Assembly (NCBI RefSeq): GCF_015350805.1
Contig: NZ_JADKSG010000002.1
Span: forward strand, 248,001 to 312,000
Direction: 5' to 3'
From: Herbiconiux sp. VKM Ac-1786
GTDB taxonomy: Bacteria > Actinomycetota > Actinomycetes > Actinomycetales > Microbacteriaceae
DNA length: 64,000 bases
Shown here: positions 16,107 to 24,175 of the stretch, in pieces
Layout: the number at the start of each line of letters is the position of its first letter
Numbering within the stretch: the stretch's first letter is position 1
The notes under the pieces: generated by a model
The model's input: only the letters and a program-made list of their open reading frames with translations
What the model was told of the DNA's origin: nothing
Databases searched by the model: none
Translations under genes and position numbers: made by a program

Positions 16107-16144
16107 CGACGGCCCGGCCGCGCACTGCGCGCGCCGGGCCGTCG
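16107..16144 (+). terminator. Hairpin terminator after the YceI gene
   Basis: A perfect 12-bp inverted repeat (CGACGGCCCGGC at 16107-16118 paired with 16133-16144) around a 14-nt loop, 13 bp beyond the YceI stop. No U-tract. Confidence 0.65.
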
Positions 16145-16307
16145 TGCGTCGGGGCTGCGGCCCGCCTCTTGCGCCTCGTCTCGTGCGCCTCGTCTCCGGC
16201 GGCCCGCCTCGTGCGTGCCTCCTCCACAGATCCCGGATGCGCCGACGCCGTCCACAGATCACCTCCTCGAGCGGCTCGCTCCGCACCACCCCGCCCACAC
16301 TTTGGCC

Positions 16308-17708
16308 ATGACACCGTCGACCGCCCCCAGTGCGCTCCCCACGACCCTCCCTCCGGCCGCTCACCCGCCCCGCGGCGTGACCGTCGATCACGTCCCCGTC
16401 CCGGCGCCGGAGCCTGATCCCCGCCCCGACGCCGAACCGCGCCCGCCGTCCCCCAGAGGGCGTGGCGACGCCGAACCCCCACCCCGCCCGTCTGGCGCCC
16501 GGCCTTCCGACGTCCATCCCGTCGAGGTCGACGTCGTCGCCGACATCGTCCGCACGCTCGGCTTCTGGCCGCGGGGCAGTCTCGCCCTGCGCATCCGCCG
16601 ACGACGACGACCTTTCGCGGTTCTGCGCGTCGATCTGCCCGCTGCGCCCGATCCCGGCACGGCTGGTGACCCGGTCTCCGTCCCAGCAGCCGACTCCGAC
16701 GCCGTGCTCCAGCTCGCCGGCACTCTCACCGGCCTGCTCTCCCGGCTCACGGGTGTGGCCCGCGTCGACTTCGTCTACTTCGCTCCATCACCGAGCTCCG
16801 CGGGGCCGTCGACCGAACCGCTCCCTCGGCGCAACCGCCGAAGACGTCCGAGGCACCCGACCGCGTCTGCCGGCGAGCTGCTGACCACTTTGGCCGCGGG
16901 GCTGGACGCGGCCGGATTCTCGATCGGTGAGCTGCTGGAGGTCTCGGGCGACGTAGTCCGCCGCTTCGAGCCCGGCTCCTGGCGCGGCGACGCGCCGCGT
17001 CCGCCGCGAACCGGTGAGGCCGTCACCCTGCCCGAGCTGCTGACCGGGCCCACCCGGCAGACCGATGCCGACACACCCGGGCAAGCGCCTTCGACGCGAT
17101 CGGCACCTCCGCCCGACCTGCACCGGGGAGCCTTCGTGCCCCTGTCCCACATCCCGGACGAGCTGACCAGCGCTGCGCTCGCCGCCCTCGGTCTCCCCGC
17201 CGAGGACCAGGAGCGTGCCGAGGTCGACCCGATGCGGGCGCTCCAGCTCTGGTGCAGCGCGCTCGATCCGGCGGCGGGGCTGCCCACCGAGATCGGCGCC
17301 ATCCGCCTGGCCTGGCCGCTTAGGCGACGGCTGCTCCGCGACCTCGTGCTGATGCAGTGCGCGTGGGGGCTCGACGGCGCCGTCAGGGCGCTGGCCGAAT
17401 CGCTCGACGGCAGCGACGCCCGCGCCGGATCGGTGTTCTCGACGTTCCTCGGGGCCGCCGACGACGCCCCGCGCGATCAGACGCTCCGCCGATCGGTCGA
17501 GGTGCTCCGCCGCATCGCCGAATGCGTGCCGCCCTCGCTCGCCGCCTCTCCGCTCGTCATGCTGGCCTGGCTCGAATGGTGCCGAGGCCGGGGCACGGTC
17601 GCCGCGGCCTACCTCGACGACTGCCTCGCGGCCGACCCGGCCTGCTCCCTGGCCCACCTCTTCCGCCAGATCCTCGACCAGGGCCTGGTGCCGCAATGGC
17701 TCGACTGA
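16308..17708 (+). CDS. DUF4192 family protein
   Basis: A 466-residue cytoplasmic protein of the actinobacterial DUF4192 family. The first 75 residues are Pro/Arg-rich and low in complexity; the family core begins with VVADIVRTLGFWPRGSLALRI, the usual DUF4192 opening (x-x-x-LGF-x-P), and ends with WLEWCRGRGTVAAAYLDDCLAADPACSLA, the usual closing segment. The central part from about residue 170 to 300 is longer and more variable than I expect for the family. The start is taken at ATG 16308; the frame is open about 31 codons upstream without a good start. Function unknown. Confidence 0.8.
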   Translation: MTPSTAPSALPTTLPPAAHPPRGVTVDHVPVPAPEPDPRPDAEPRPPSPRGRGDAEPPPRPSGARPSDVHPVEVDVVADIVRTLGFWPRGSLALRIRRRRRPFAVLRVDLPAAPDPGTAGDPVSVPAADSDAVLQLAGTLTGLLSRLTGVARVDFVYFAPSPSSAGPSTEPLPRRNRRRRPRHPTASAGELLTTLAAGLDAAGFSIGELLEVSGDVVRRFEPGSWRGDAPRPPRTGEAVTLPELLTGPTRQTDADTPGQAPSTRSAPPPDLHRGAFVPLSHIPDELTSAALAALGLPAEDQERAEVDPMRALQLWCSALDPAAGLPTEIGAIRLAWPLRRRLLRDLVLMQCAWGLDGAVRALAESLDGSDARAGSVFSTFLGAADDAPRDQTLRRSVEVLRRIAECVPPSLAASPLVMLAWLEWCRGRGTVAAAYLDDCLAADPACSLAHLFRQILDQGLVPQWLD

Positions 17709-18085
17709 CCCATCCCTCGGGCTCCGTCTCTCAGCTTTGGGCGCCCCGCTCCGGTGCCCGGGGTACGCGCCGTCACCGTGACGGGGTGGCCTGTCCATCC
17801 CGCCCATCCCTCGCGATCGTTGGTGTCTGCGGGTCATCGGCCGGTGGGCGCGCCGAGGAGGTATGCGGCAGACCGGCCACAATGGTGCGCCGCATGTCAG
17901 CCATGGAGGTGAGCGGTAGGTCAGTGGTCCATGAAGGAACCCAGCTGCCATCCCGCGGGTCGGTGGTCGGTGAGTGCGCCGAAGAGGTGAGCCGCAGGTC
18001 GGCCATGGAGGGGAGCAACCGGTCAGCCGTGGATATGAGGGACAGGTCAGAGGTCTGTGAGGGCATCCAGCTGCCACACCCCGAA
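17709..18085. repeat. 377-bp intergenic region with degenerate 126-bp tandem repeat
   Basis: No convincing gene. Two ungapped 126-bp units lie head to tail at 17830-17955 and 17956-18081 (89 of 126 positions identical by hand alignment). A third, partial unit starts at 18082 and runs into the 3' end of the amine oxidase gene, matching unit 2 well for about 40 bp including the stop codon position. Shorter motifs of about 24 bp (GGTCRGCC...GG) recur within each unit. The bases 17709-17829 show nothing recognisable. Confidence 0.8.
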
Positions 18086-19642
18086 TCAGTGGCCGGTGAG
18101 GGGGCCGAGGAGGCGGGCCGCGATCGAGGGGCGGCCGGTGAGTGCCTCCTCCGCGTCGGCGGCGGTCGTGCCGAGGAGGCCGAGGTTCGCGCCGATGAAG
18201 CGGAGGGGCTCCGGTTCCCAGCGCGGCGAGCGATGGTTCACCCACGGCAGCCCGGTGAGCTCCGTCTCGCGACCGCCGATCAGGTCGGCGAGGGTGCGGC
18301 CCGCGAGGTTCGTCGTGCTGAGGCCGTCGCCCACGTACCCGCCCGCGAACGCCACGCCGGTGCGCGGGTTGTAGCTCGCCGAGGCGTGCCAGTCACGGGG
18401 AACGCCGAGCGGTCCACCCCAGCGGTGGGTGACCTCGGCGCCCTCGGCGGCGGGGAAGAGGTCGATGAGCGCACGTTCCAGATGAGCGAACACGGCGGCC
18501 GAGCGGTCGTGGTCGGGCGTGATGCTGCTGCCCCAGTGATAGCGGGCGCCGCGACCGCCGAAGGCGAAGCGGTCGTCGGCGGTGCGCTGCCCGTACACGA
18601 GCAGATGGCGGTAGTCGGAGAAGGTGGTGCCGTGCTCGATGCCCAGCTCGTCCCAGAGTGCGGCCGGCAGCGGCTCGGTCGCGATCATCAGCGAGTACAG
18701 GGGCAGGATGCGCCGCCGCACGCCGGGCAGCGTCGCGCCGTACCCCTCGGTGGCGATCACGACGGTGTCGCAGTGCACGAGCGACTGCCCGGCCGCACCC
18801 TGGCAGAGCACACGCCGCGGCGCCCACTCCACCACCTCGGTCTGCTCGGCGATCACCACGCCCATCCGCTCCACCACCGCCGCAAGACCGCGGACGAGCT
18901 TCGCGGGCTGCAGCCGGGCGCAGGACGGATCGAAGGACGCGGCCGACGCCCCGGTGGCCCCGAGCGCCTGCCGCAGTGCTGCCGAACGACTGGACGGCGC
19001 TCCGGAGGGGACACCGCCCACGGCACCGACATCGCGACGGTCGCCCGCGTCGACTTCACGTTGGCCCGGGCTCGCGTTGCCGGCAGTGTTGCCTCTCCCG
19101 TCGTCGGTGCCCGGTCCGCCGGCGGTGTCGCCGGTACTCGGCGTGACGAGTTCCAGACGGTCGGGGCCGAAGGCGCTCGCCGCCTCGACCTCGGCCCGGG
19201 CCGCCGCGAGCTGCACCCCACCTCGGGCGAACGTGATCGTGCCGCCCTTGGCGTAGTCGCAGTCGATGTCCTCCGCGGCGACGACCCGGCCGACCTCGTC
19301 GACCGTGTCGATCATCGCCTGCCGCATCGCGATCGCGGCCTCGTCGCCGTAGGCGCGACGGAGCCCGGCCGTCGACGTCGGAAACAGGGCCGAGCACCAG
19401 CCGCCGTTCCGCCCCGACGCTCCGAAGCCCGCGATGTGCTTCTCGACGATCGTGATCGCGAGCGACGGGTTCGCGCGCTTGAGGTAGTACGCGGTCCACA
19501 GCCCGGTCAGCCCGCCGCCGATGATGCACACGTCGGTGCGCTGATCGCCGGCGAGGCCCGGGCGGGGTGTGAGGTCGTCACGCCCCGACCCGGCCAGCGA
19601 GTCGAACCAGAACGAGAGGTCGCGGTAGTCGGTCGCCGTCAT
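18086..19642 (-). CDS. FAD-dependent amine oxidoreductase (DAO family, PuuB-like)
   Basis: A 518-residue flavoprotein of the D-amino-acid-oxidase/glycine-oxidase fold. The dinucleotide motif is IIGGGLTGLWTAYYL (Gly42-Gly47), followed by ASGRNGG near residue 75, and later YSLMIATEPLP and a GGYVGDGLSTTNLAGRTLADL C-terminal FAD segment. The pattern resembles PuuB, which oxidises gamma-glutamylputrescine with release of H2O2. Residues about 168-222 are a Gly/Ser/Thr/Asp-rich stretch that looks inserted relative to the family. The gene starts 15 bp after the aminotransferase stop in an Lrp-aminotransferase-oxidase operon, consistent with polyamine or amine catabolism. The exact substrate is uncertain. 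Confidence 0.85.
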   Translation of the reverse strand: MTATDYRDLSFWFDSLAGSGRDDLTPRPGLAGDQRTDVCIIGGGLTGLWTAYYLKRANPSLAITIVEKHIAGFGASGRNGGWCSALFPTSTAGLRRAYGDEAAIAMRQAMIDTVDEVGRVVAAEDIDCDYAKGGTITFARGGVQLAAARAEVEAASAFGPDRLELVTPSTGDTAGGPGTDDGRGNTAGNASPGQREVDAGDRRDVGAVGGVPSGAPSSRSAALRQALGATGASAASFDPSCARLQPAKLVRGLAAVVERMGVVIAEQTEVVEWAPRRVLCQGAAGQSLVHCDTVVIATEGYGATLPGVRRRILPLYSLMIATEPLPAALWDELGIEHGTTFSDYRHLLVYGQRTADDRFAFGGRGARYHWGSSITPDHDRSAAVFAHLERALIDLFPAAEGAEVTHRWGGPLGVPRDWHASASYNPRTGVAFAGGYVGDGLSTTNLAGRTLADLIGGRETELTGLPWVNHRSPRWEPEPLRFIGANLGLLGTTAADAEEALTGRPSIAARLLGPLTGH

Positions 19643-19657
19643 GCGCGCGGGCGGGGC

Positions 19658-21097
19658 CTAGAGCCGCGTCCAGGCCTCGGAGAGCACGCCCCGCAGGATC
19701 TGCTCGATCTCGTCGAACTCGCTCGGCCCGATCGTCAGCGGCGGAGCCAGCTGGATCACCGGGTCGCCCCGGTCGTCGGCCCGGCAGTAGAGTCCGGCGT
19801 CGAACAGCGCTTTCGACAGGAAGCCGCGCAGCAGGCGCTCCGACTCGTCGTCGTCGAAGGTCTCCTTCGTCGCCTTGTCCTTGACCAGTTCGATGCCGAA
19901 GAAGTACCCGTCGCCGCGCACGTCGCCGACGATCGGCAGGTCGGTGAGCTTCTCGAGCGTCTGGCGGAACAGCGGCGAGTTCTCCCGCACGCGCTCGTTC
20001 AGCTTCTCCTCCTCGAAGATGTCGAGGTTCTCGAGCGCGACGGCCGCCGAGACCGGATGCCCGGCGAAGGTGTACCCGTGGTAGAACGCCGTCTGGCCGT
20101 GCTTGAACGGTTCGTACACCCGCTCGTTCACGATGGTCGCACCGATGGGGGAGTAGCCGCTCGTCATCGCCTTCGCGCAGGTGATCATGTCGGGCTGGTA
20201 GCCGTAGGTGTCGCAGGCGAAGTAGTTGCCGATGCGCCCGAACGCACAGATCACCTCGTCGCTGACGAGCAGTACGTCGTACTTGTCGCAGATCTCGCGC
20301 ACGCGCTGGAAGTAGCCGGGAGGCGGCGGGAAGCACCCGCCCGAGTTCTGCACCGGCTCGAGGAAGATCGCGGCCACGGTCTCGGGGCCCTCGAACTGGA
20401 TCATCTCCTCGATGCGGTTCGCGGCCCACAGCCCGAAGGCCTCCTCGGTGCCCTCGAAGCCCATCTCGTGAGCACGGTAGTAGTTCGTGTTCGGCACCCG
20501 GAAGCCACCGGGCGTGACCGGCTCGAACATCTCCTTCATCGCGGGGATTCCGGTGATCGCGAGAGCACCCTGCGGCGTGCCGTGATAGGCGATCGAGCGC
20601 GAGATGACCTTGTGCTTGGTGGGCCGTCCCTGGAGCTTCCAGTAGTGCTTCGCCAGCTTGAAGGCCGTCTCGACGGCCTCGCCGCCGCCGGTGGAGAAGA
20701 AGACGCGGTTCAGGTCACCGGGCGCGAGGTCGGCCAGGCGGTCGGCGAGTTCGATGGCCGACGGATGGGCGTACGACCAGATCGGGAAGAAGGCGAGCTC
20801 CTCGGCCTGCTTCGCCGCGACCTCGGCGAGACGGCGCCGTCCGTGACCGGCGTTCACCACGAACAGGCCCGACAGGCCGTCGATGTACTTCTTGCCGGTG
20901 GAGTCCCAGATGTGGTGACCCTCACCCTTGGTGATGATCGGCACGCCGCCGCCCGACTCCATCACCGACTGGCGGGAGAAGTGCATCCACAGGTGGTCCT
21001 TCGCCATCTGCTGGAGCTCGGCGTCGGAGCGCGCGGCCCGCCCGCCGAGAGGGGCTCCGGTGCCGGTGGACGTGACGGGCTGTTCGGTGGTGGTCAT
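19658..21097 (-). CDS. Class III PLP-dependent aminotransferase (omega-amine/polyamine type)
   Basis: A 479-residue fold-type I, class III transaminase. Landmarks include STGGGEAVETAFKLA for PLP phosphate binding, VSDEVICAFGRIG with the cofactor-binding Asp, and TCAKAMTSGYSPIGA with the Schiff-base Lys. The family moves the amino group of omega-amino acids, diamines or beta-alanine to pyruvate or 2-oxoglutarate. ATG 21097 is chosen because it overlaps the Lrp stop (ATGA at 21094-21097) and gives the expected family length; upstream frame is shadow. With the PuuB-like oxidase downstream it probably degrades a polyamine-derived amine. Confidence 0.9.
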   Translation of the reverse strand: MTTTEQPVTSTGTGAPLGGRAARSDAELQQMAKDHLWMHFSRQSVMESGGGVPIITKGEGHHIWDSTGKKYIDGLSGLFVVNAGHGRRRLAEVAAKQAEELAFFPIWSYAHPSAIELADRLADLAPGDLNRVFFSTGGGEAVETAFKLAKHYWKLQGRPTKHKVISRSIAYHGTPQGALAITGIPAMKEMFEPVTPGGFRVPNTNYYRAHEMGFEGTEEAFGLWAANRIEEMIQFEGPETVAAIFLEPVQNSGGCFPPPPGYFQRVREICDKYDVLLVSDEVICAFGRIGNYFACDTYGYQPDMITCAKAMTSGYSPIGATIVNERVYEPFKHGQTAFYHGYTFAGHPVSAAVALENLDIFEEEKLNERVRENSPLFRQTLEKLTDLPIVGDVRGDGYFFGIELVKDKATKETFDDDESERLLRGFLSKALFDAGLYCRADDRGDPVIQLAPPLTIGPSEFDEIEQILRGVLSEAWTRL

Positions 21098-21561
21098 CGT
21101 GTACCCCAGTTGTAGAGCTGCTTGTGCAGCTTCAAATAGACGAATGTTTCGGTGGACTGCACGCCGTCGAGCTTCCGGATCTCGGAGTTCAGCAGGGCGA
21201 TGAGGTCGTCGTCGTCTTCGCAGACGACTTCGGCCAGGATGTCGAACGTTCCCGCGGTGAGCACCACGTAGTCGACCGCCGGCATGGCGGCCAGGGCGTC
21301 GGCGACCTCGCGGGTGTCGCCGGAGACCTTGAGGCCGATCATGGCCTGACGGTAGAAGCCGAGCTGCAGCGGGTCGGTGACGGCCACGATCTGCATGACG
21401 CCCGACTCGGTGAGCTTCTGCACCCGCTGCCGCACCGCTGCCTCCGACAGACCGACCGCCTTGCCGATCTCGGCATAGGAGCGGCGCCCGTCGTCTTGCA
21501 GCTGCTCGATGATCGCCTTGGAGGTGTCGTCGAGAGCGGAGGGCTTCGGCTTCGTGCTCAT
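21094..21561 (-). CDS. Lrp/AsnC family transcriptional regulator
   Basis: A 155-residue regulator. Residues about 8-68 are the AsnC HTH (DDTSKAIIEQLQDDGRRSYAEIGKAVGLSEAAVRQRV) and the rest is the RAM ligand-binding domain (DYVVLTAGTFDILAEVVCEDDDDL). Lrp proteins sense amino acids or related compounds and usually control adjacent transport or catabolic genes. As first gene of the operon with the aminotransferase (overlapping start) and amine oxidase it is the likely local regulator. The 284-bp gap to the divergent PP2C gene should hold its control sites. Confidence 0.93.
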   Translation of the reverse strand: MSTKPKPSALDDTSKAIIEQLQDDGRRSYAEIGKAVGLSEAAVRQRVQKLTESGVMQIVAVTDPLQLGFYRQAMIGLKVSGDTREVADALAAMPAVDYVVLTAGTFDILAEVVCEDDDDLIALLNSEIRKLDGVQSTETFVYLKLHKQLYNWGTR

Positions 21562-21845
21562 GCTTCGATCCTGTCAGGTGATCGGCCCTCGGGCAAGCGG
21601 ATCCGTAGGTCGAAGCCCCCGATAACGCGGATTCCGTCGTCATCGCCCCGGAACAACCACGTCGGCATCACCGGGCACTCCGTAGTCCACGCACCCGCGT
21701 TTCCGCGGCACGGTGATTCGGTGGTCGGGGGTGGGTCGACTATCGTCGGAACCGGCGACGGGACCGTCATCCGCAGCTCGCCACAGACCGAAATAGCACC
21801 GGGATCACACCGTAGGGTTCCGGAACGTCGTCAGGAGCAGTCACC
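21562..21845. other. Intergenic region between lrp-like and PP2C genes
   Basis: A 284-bp divergent region that must contain promoters for both flanking operons. The only confident element is the ribosome site AGGAG at about 21833-21837 ahead of the PP2C GTG start. No gene, hairpin or clear operator was found. Confidence 0.6.
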
Positions 21846-22691
21846 GTGACCCAGATCGGTCGAACGAGTGCGCGGGTCAGCGTCACGCGCGACGGCGCCG
21901 TGCCCCGCCAGGTCACCCTCTCCTGGGCCGCCATCAGCGACAAGGGCAACAAGCGGGCCGGCAACGAGGACAGCTCGATCTCCGACATCCCGGTCTTCGC
22001 GGTCGCCGACGGCATGGGCGGACACTCGGCCGGTGACGTCGCCTCCGCCGCCGTGGTCGACCGGCTCGGGGAGATCGGCGACGCCGTCACCACCGCCGAC
22101 CGCATCGAGGAGGCGCTCGCCGAGGCGCTGACCGACATCGACCGCGTGGGCGACGAGTCCGTGCTCGGAACGGGCACCACCGTCACCGGGGTCGCGCTCG
22201 CCGAGGTGGACGACGACCTCGCCTGGATGGTCTTCAACATCGGCGACTCCCGTGTCTACCTGCTGCAGGACGGCGAGCTGCAGCAGCTCACCGTCGACCA
22301 CTCCGTGGTGCAGGAGCTCATCGACGCGGGGCTGATCACGCCCGAGCAGGCGGAGCGCCACCCCGACAGCAACGTCATCACGCGAGCGGTCGGGTTCCAC
22401 GAGCGGCCCATCCCCGACTACTCGACCATTCCGGTGGTCGCCGGGCAGCGGGTGCTGATCTGCTCCGACGGGCTCACCAAGGAGCTCACCGACGTCGGCA
22501 TCCGGCACTACCTCTCCATCTCGCCCACGGCCGAGCGGGCCGCGAACGAGCTCGTCGCCGCATCGCTCGCCAACGGCGGGCGCGACAACGTGACGGTCGT
22601 CGTGGTCGACGTGGAGTCCGACGAGAACGACGGTGCGCCCGCGGGCGACGCCGATGAACGCGCGGGCGACCGCGACGCCTCGCAGCCCTAG
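21846..22691 (+). CDS. PP2C-family Ser/Thr protein phosphatase
   Basis: A 281-residue PPM phosphatase. The metal-binding motifs are in order: KRAGNEDS, VADGMGGHSAGDVAS, TTVTGVAL, FNIGDSRVYLL, LICSDGLTKEL and NGGRDNVTVVVV. It would remove phosphate from Ser/Thr with Mn2+/Mg2+ in the cytoplasm. The C-terminal 25 residues are an acidic tail. GTG 21846 has AGGAG eight bases upstream. It is followed after 8 bp by a membrane Ser/Thr kinase, the normal PstP/Pkn pairing, and heads the locus that runs to the FHA gene at 36165. Confidence 0.93.
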   Translation: MTQIGRTSARVSVTRDGAVPRQVTLSWAAISDKGNKRAGNEDSSISDIPVFAVADGMGGHSAGDVASAAVVDRLGEIGDAVTTADRIEEALAEALTDIDRVGDESVLGTGTTVTGVALAEVDDDLAWMVFNIGDSRVYLLQDGELQQLTVDHSVVQELIDAGLITPEQAERHPDSNVITRAVGFHERPIPDYSTIPVVAGQRVLICSDGLTKELTDVGIRHYLSISPTAERAANELVAASLANGGRDNVTVVVVDVESDENDGAPAGDADERAGDRDASQP

Positions 22692-22699
22692 GCCGCACC

Positions 22700-24175
22700 G
22701 TGCCGCGCCGCCTCCCCTCGCCGCCCCCCACGCTCCCCGGGTTCACCCCGGTGCGCGTGCTGGGCTCGGGCGGGTTCGCCGACGTGTTCCTGTTCGAGCA
22801 GAACATGCCGCGCCGCCAGGTGGCGGTGAAGGTCATGCTGCCCGAGGTCGTCAACGAGCAGGTGCGACGCATGTTCCAGGTCGAGGCCGATCTGATGGCG
22901 GGGCTGAGCGCGCATCCGTCCATCCTCACCGTGTACGAGGCCGGGGTGTCGGGCGACGGCCGGCCCTACCTCGTGATGGAGCTCTGCTCCTCGTCGCTCG
23001 GTCAGCGCTACCGGCAGGAGCCCCTGCCGGTGCCCGAGGTGCTGCGCATCGGGGTGAAGATCGCGGGAGCCCTGCACACCGCCCACCAGCAGGGCATCCT
23101 GCACCGCGACGTGAAACCGTCGAACATCCTCGTCACGGCCTACGGTGCGCCGGTGCTCTCCGACTTCGGCATCGCCCAGTCGACCCGCGGGCGCTCGGCG
23201 GGCGCCGACGCCGTGGGCCTGTCGGTTCCGTGGTCGGCTCCCGAGGTCGTGTCCGAACAGACCCAAGGCACCATCGCGTCCGAGGTGTGGGGTCTCGCGG
23301 CGACGCTGTACTCCCTGCTCGCCGGGCGCTCGCCGTTCGAGGTGCCGGGGGCGGTGTCGACGAGCTCGTCCGAGCTCACCACCCGGATCGTCAAGGCCAG
23401 GCCCGCACCCCTCGGCCGCCCCGACGTGCCGGCCTCGCTCGAGCGGGCTCTGGTCCGCGGGATGTCGAAGAGGCCCGGCGACCGCCCCGCGTCGGCGCTC
23501 GAGCTGCTCCACGAGCTGCAGGCGATCGAGACCGAGCTCGGCCTCGCGCCGACGGGCGTGGAGGTCGCTCGCGCCGAGTGGGCCGTCGAGTACGACCGTG
23601 ACCGGCCGAACGGGCTCGACCGCGCCGACCGCACGCAGCTTGCCGCGGGTCCCACCGAGGCGAGGCGCCCCCGTCGCGCGGGAGGGGGCGTCGACGCCGA
23701 CGGGTCCACGGGAGGACGGAGCTCCGGTAGCCGCTCGGCAGGAGGTGACCGCGCGGCCGCCGGACGTGGGGGCGCGGGTACTGACGCAGGCAGGGGTGCC
23801 GGCACCGTCAGAGGGCGCCGAAGGGTTCGCCGCCCGGCCTTCGTGGCCGGCGTCGTGATCGCCGTGGTCGTCGTCGCCGGGGGAGCGGTCGCCGCCGGCC
23901 TGGCCATGCTGCCGCGGGGCGACGACCTCCCGCGGGTCGGCGAGATCACCACCGAGGTGGCCGACGGGCGCATCCTGTTCCGGTGGAACGACCCGGGCCT
24001 CACCGAGGGCGACAGCTTCCGCGTCGACACCTCCACGGGGGAGACCTCGGTGCAGCGCAGCAGTGAGTTCGCCGCGTTCCCGAACGACACGACACCCGTC
24101 TGCATCACCGTGACGGTCGTGCGCGAGGGCCGCTCGGGCGACGCCGGCGCCGAGACGTGCGCGAGCCTGCCGTGA
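22700..24175 (+). CDS. Membrane Ser/Thr protein kinase (PknB-like) with FN3-like outer domain
   Basis: A 491-residue Hanks-type kinase. The glycine loop is LGSGGFADVFLF, the ATP lysine Lys44 (VAVKVM), the catalytic loop HRDVKPSN (His135-Asp137) and the Mg2+ Asp155 of DFG. A Gly/Arg/Ala-rich linker leads to one membrane helix at about 380-402 and a short extracytoplasmic part of about 80 residues (GEITTEVADGRILFRWNDPG onward) with the look of a single FN3/Ig fold. There are no PASTA repeats. GTG start 22700 lies 8 bp after the phosphatase. Its stop overlaps the next start (GTGA). Likely role: phosphorylation signalling in envelope growth, with FHA partners. Confidence 0.92.
   Translation: MPRRLPSPPPTLPGFTPVRVLGSGGFADVFLFEQNMPRRQVAVKVMLPEVVNEQVRRMFQVEADLMAGLSAHPSILTVYEAGVSGDGRPYLVMELCSSSLGQRYRQEPLPVPEVLRIGVKIAGALHTAHQQGILHRDVKPSNILVTAYGAPVLSDFGIAQSTRGRSAGADAVGLSVPWSAPEVVSEQTQGTIASEVWGLAATLYSLLAGRSPFEVPGAVSTSSSELTTRIVKARPAPLGRPDVPASLERALVRGMSKRPGDRPASALELLHELQAIETELGLAPTGVEVARAEWAVEYDRDRPNGLDRADRTQLAAGPTEARRPRRAGGGVDADGSTGGRSSGSRSAGGDRAAAGRGGAGTDAGRGAGTVRGRRRVRRPAFVAGVVIAVVVVAGGAVAAGLAMLPRGDDLPRVGEITTEVADGRILFRWNDPGLTEGDSFRVDTSTGETSVQRSSEFAAFPNDTTPVCITVTVVREGRSGDAGAETCASLP

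Noticed and set aside
17773-18066. 97-codon reverse-strand frame inside the tandem repeats
   Set aside because: Ser/Thr/Pro-rich without a ribosome site; two frames are open through the repeats, so openness is not evidence for coding.
16788-18245. Reverse-strand frame of 485 codons across DUF4192 and the tandem repeats
   Set aside because: Antisense to DUF4192, and its repeated part is explained by the 126-bp DNA repeats.
19658-21643. Longer 661-residue version of the aminotransferase including the region of the Lrp gene
   Set aside because: The extra N-terminus is an out-of-frame reading of the Lrp gene; the ATG overlapping the Lrp stop gives the normal family length.
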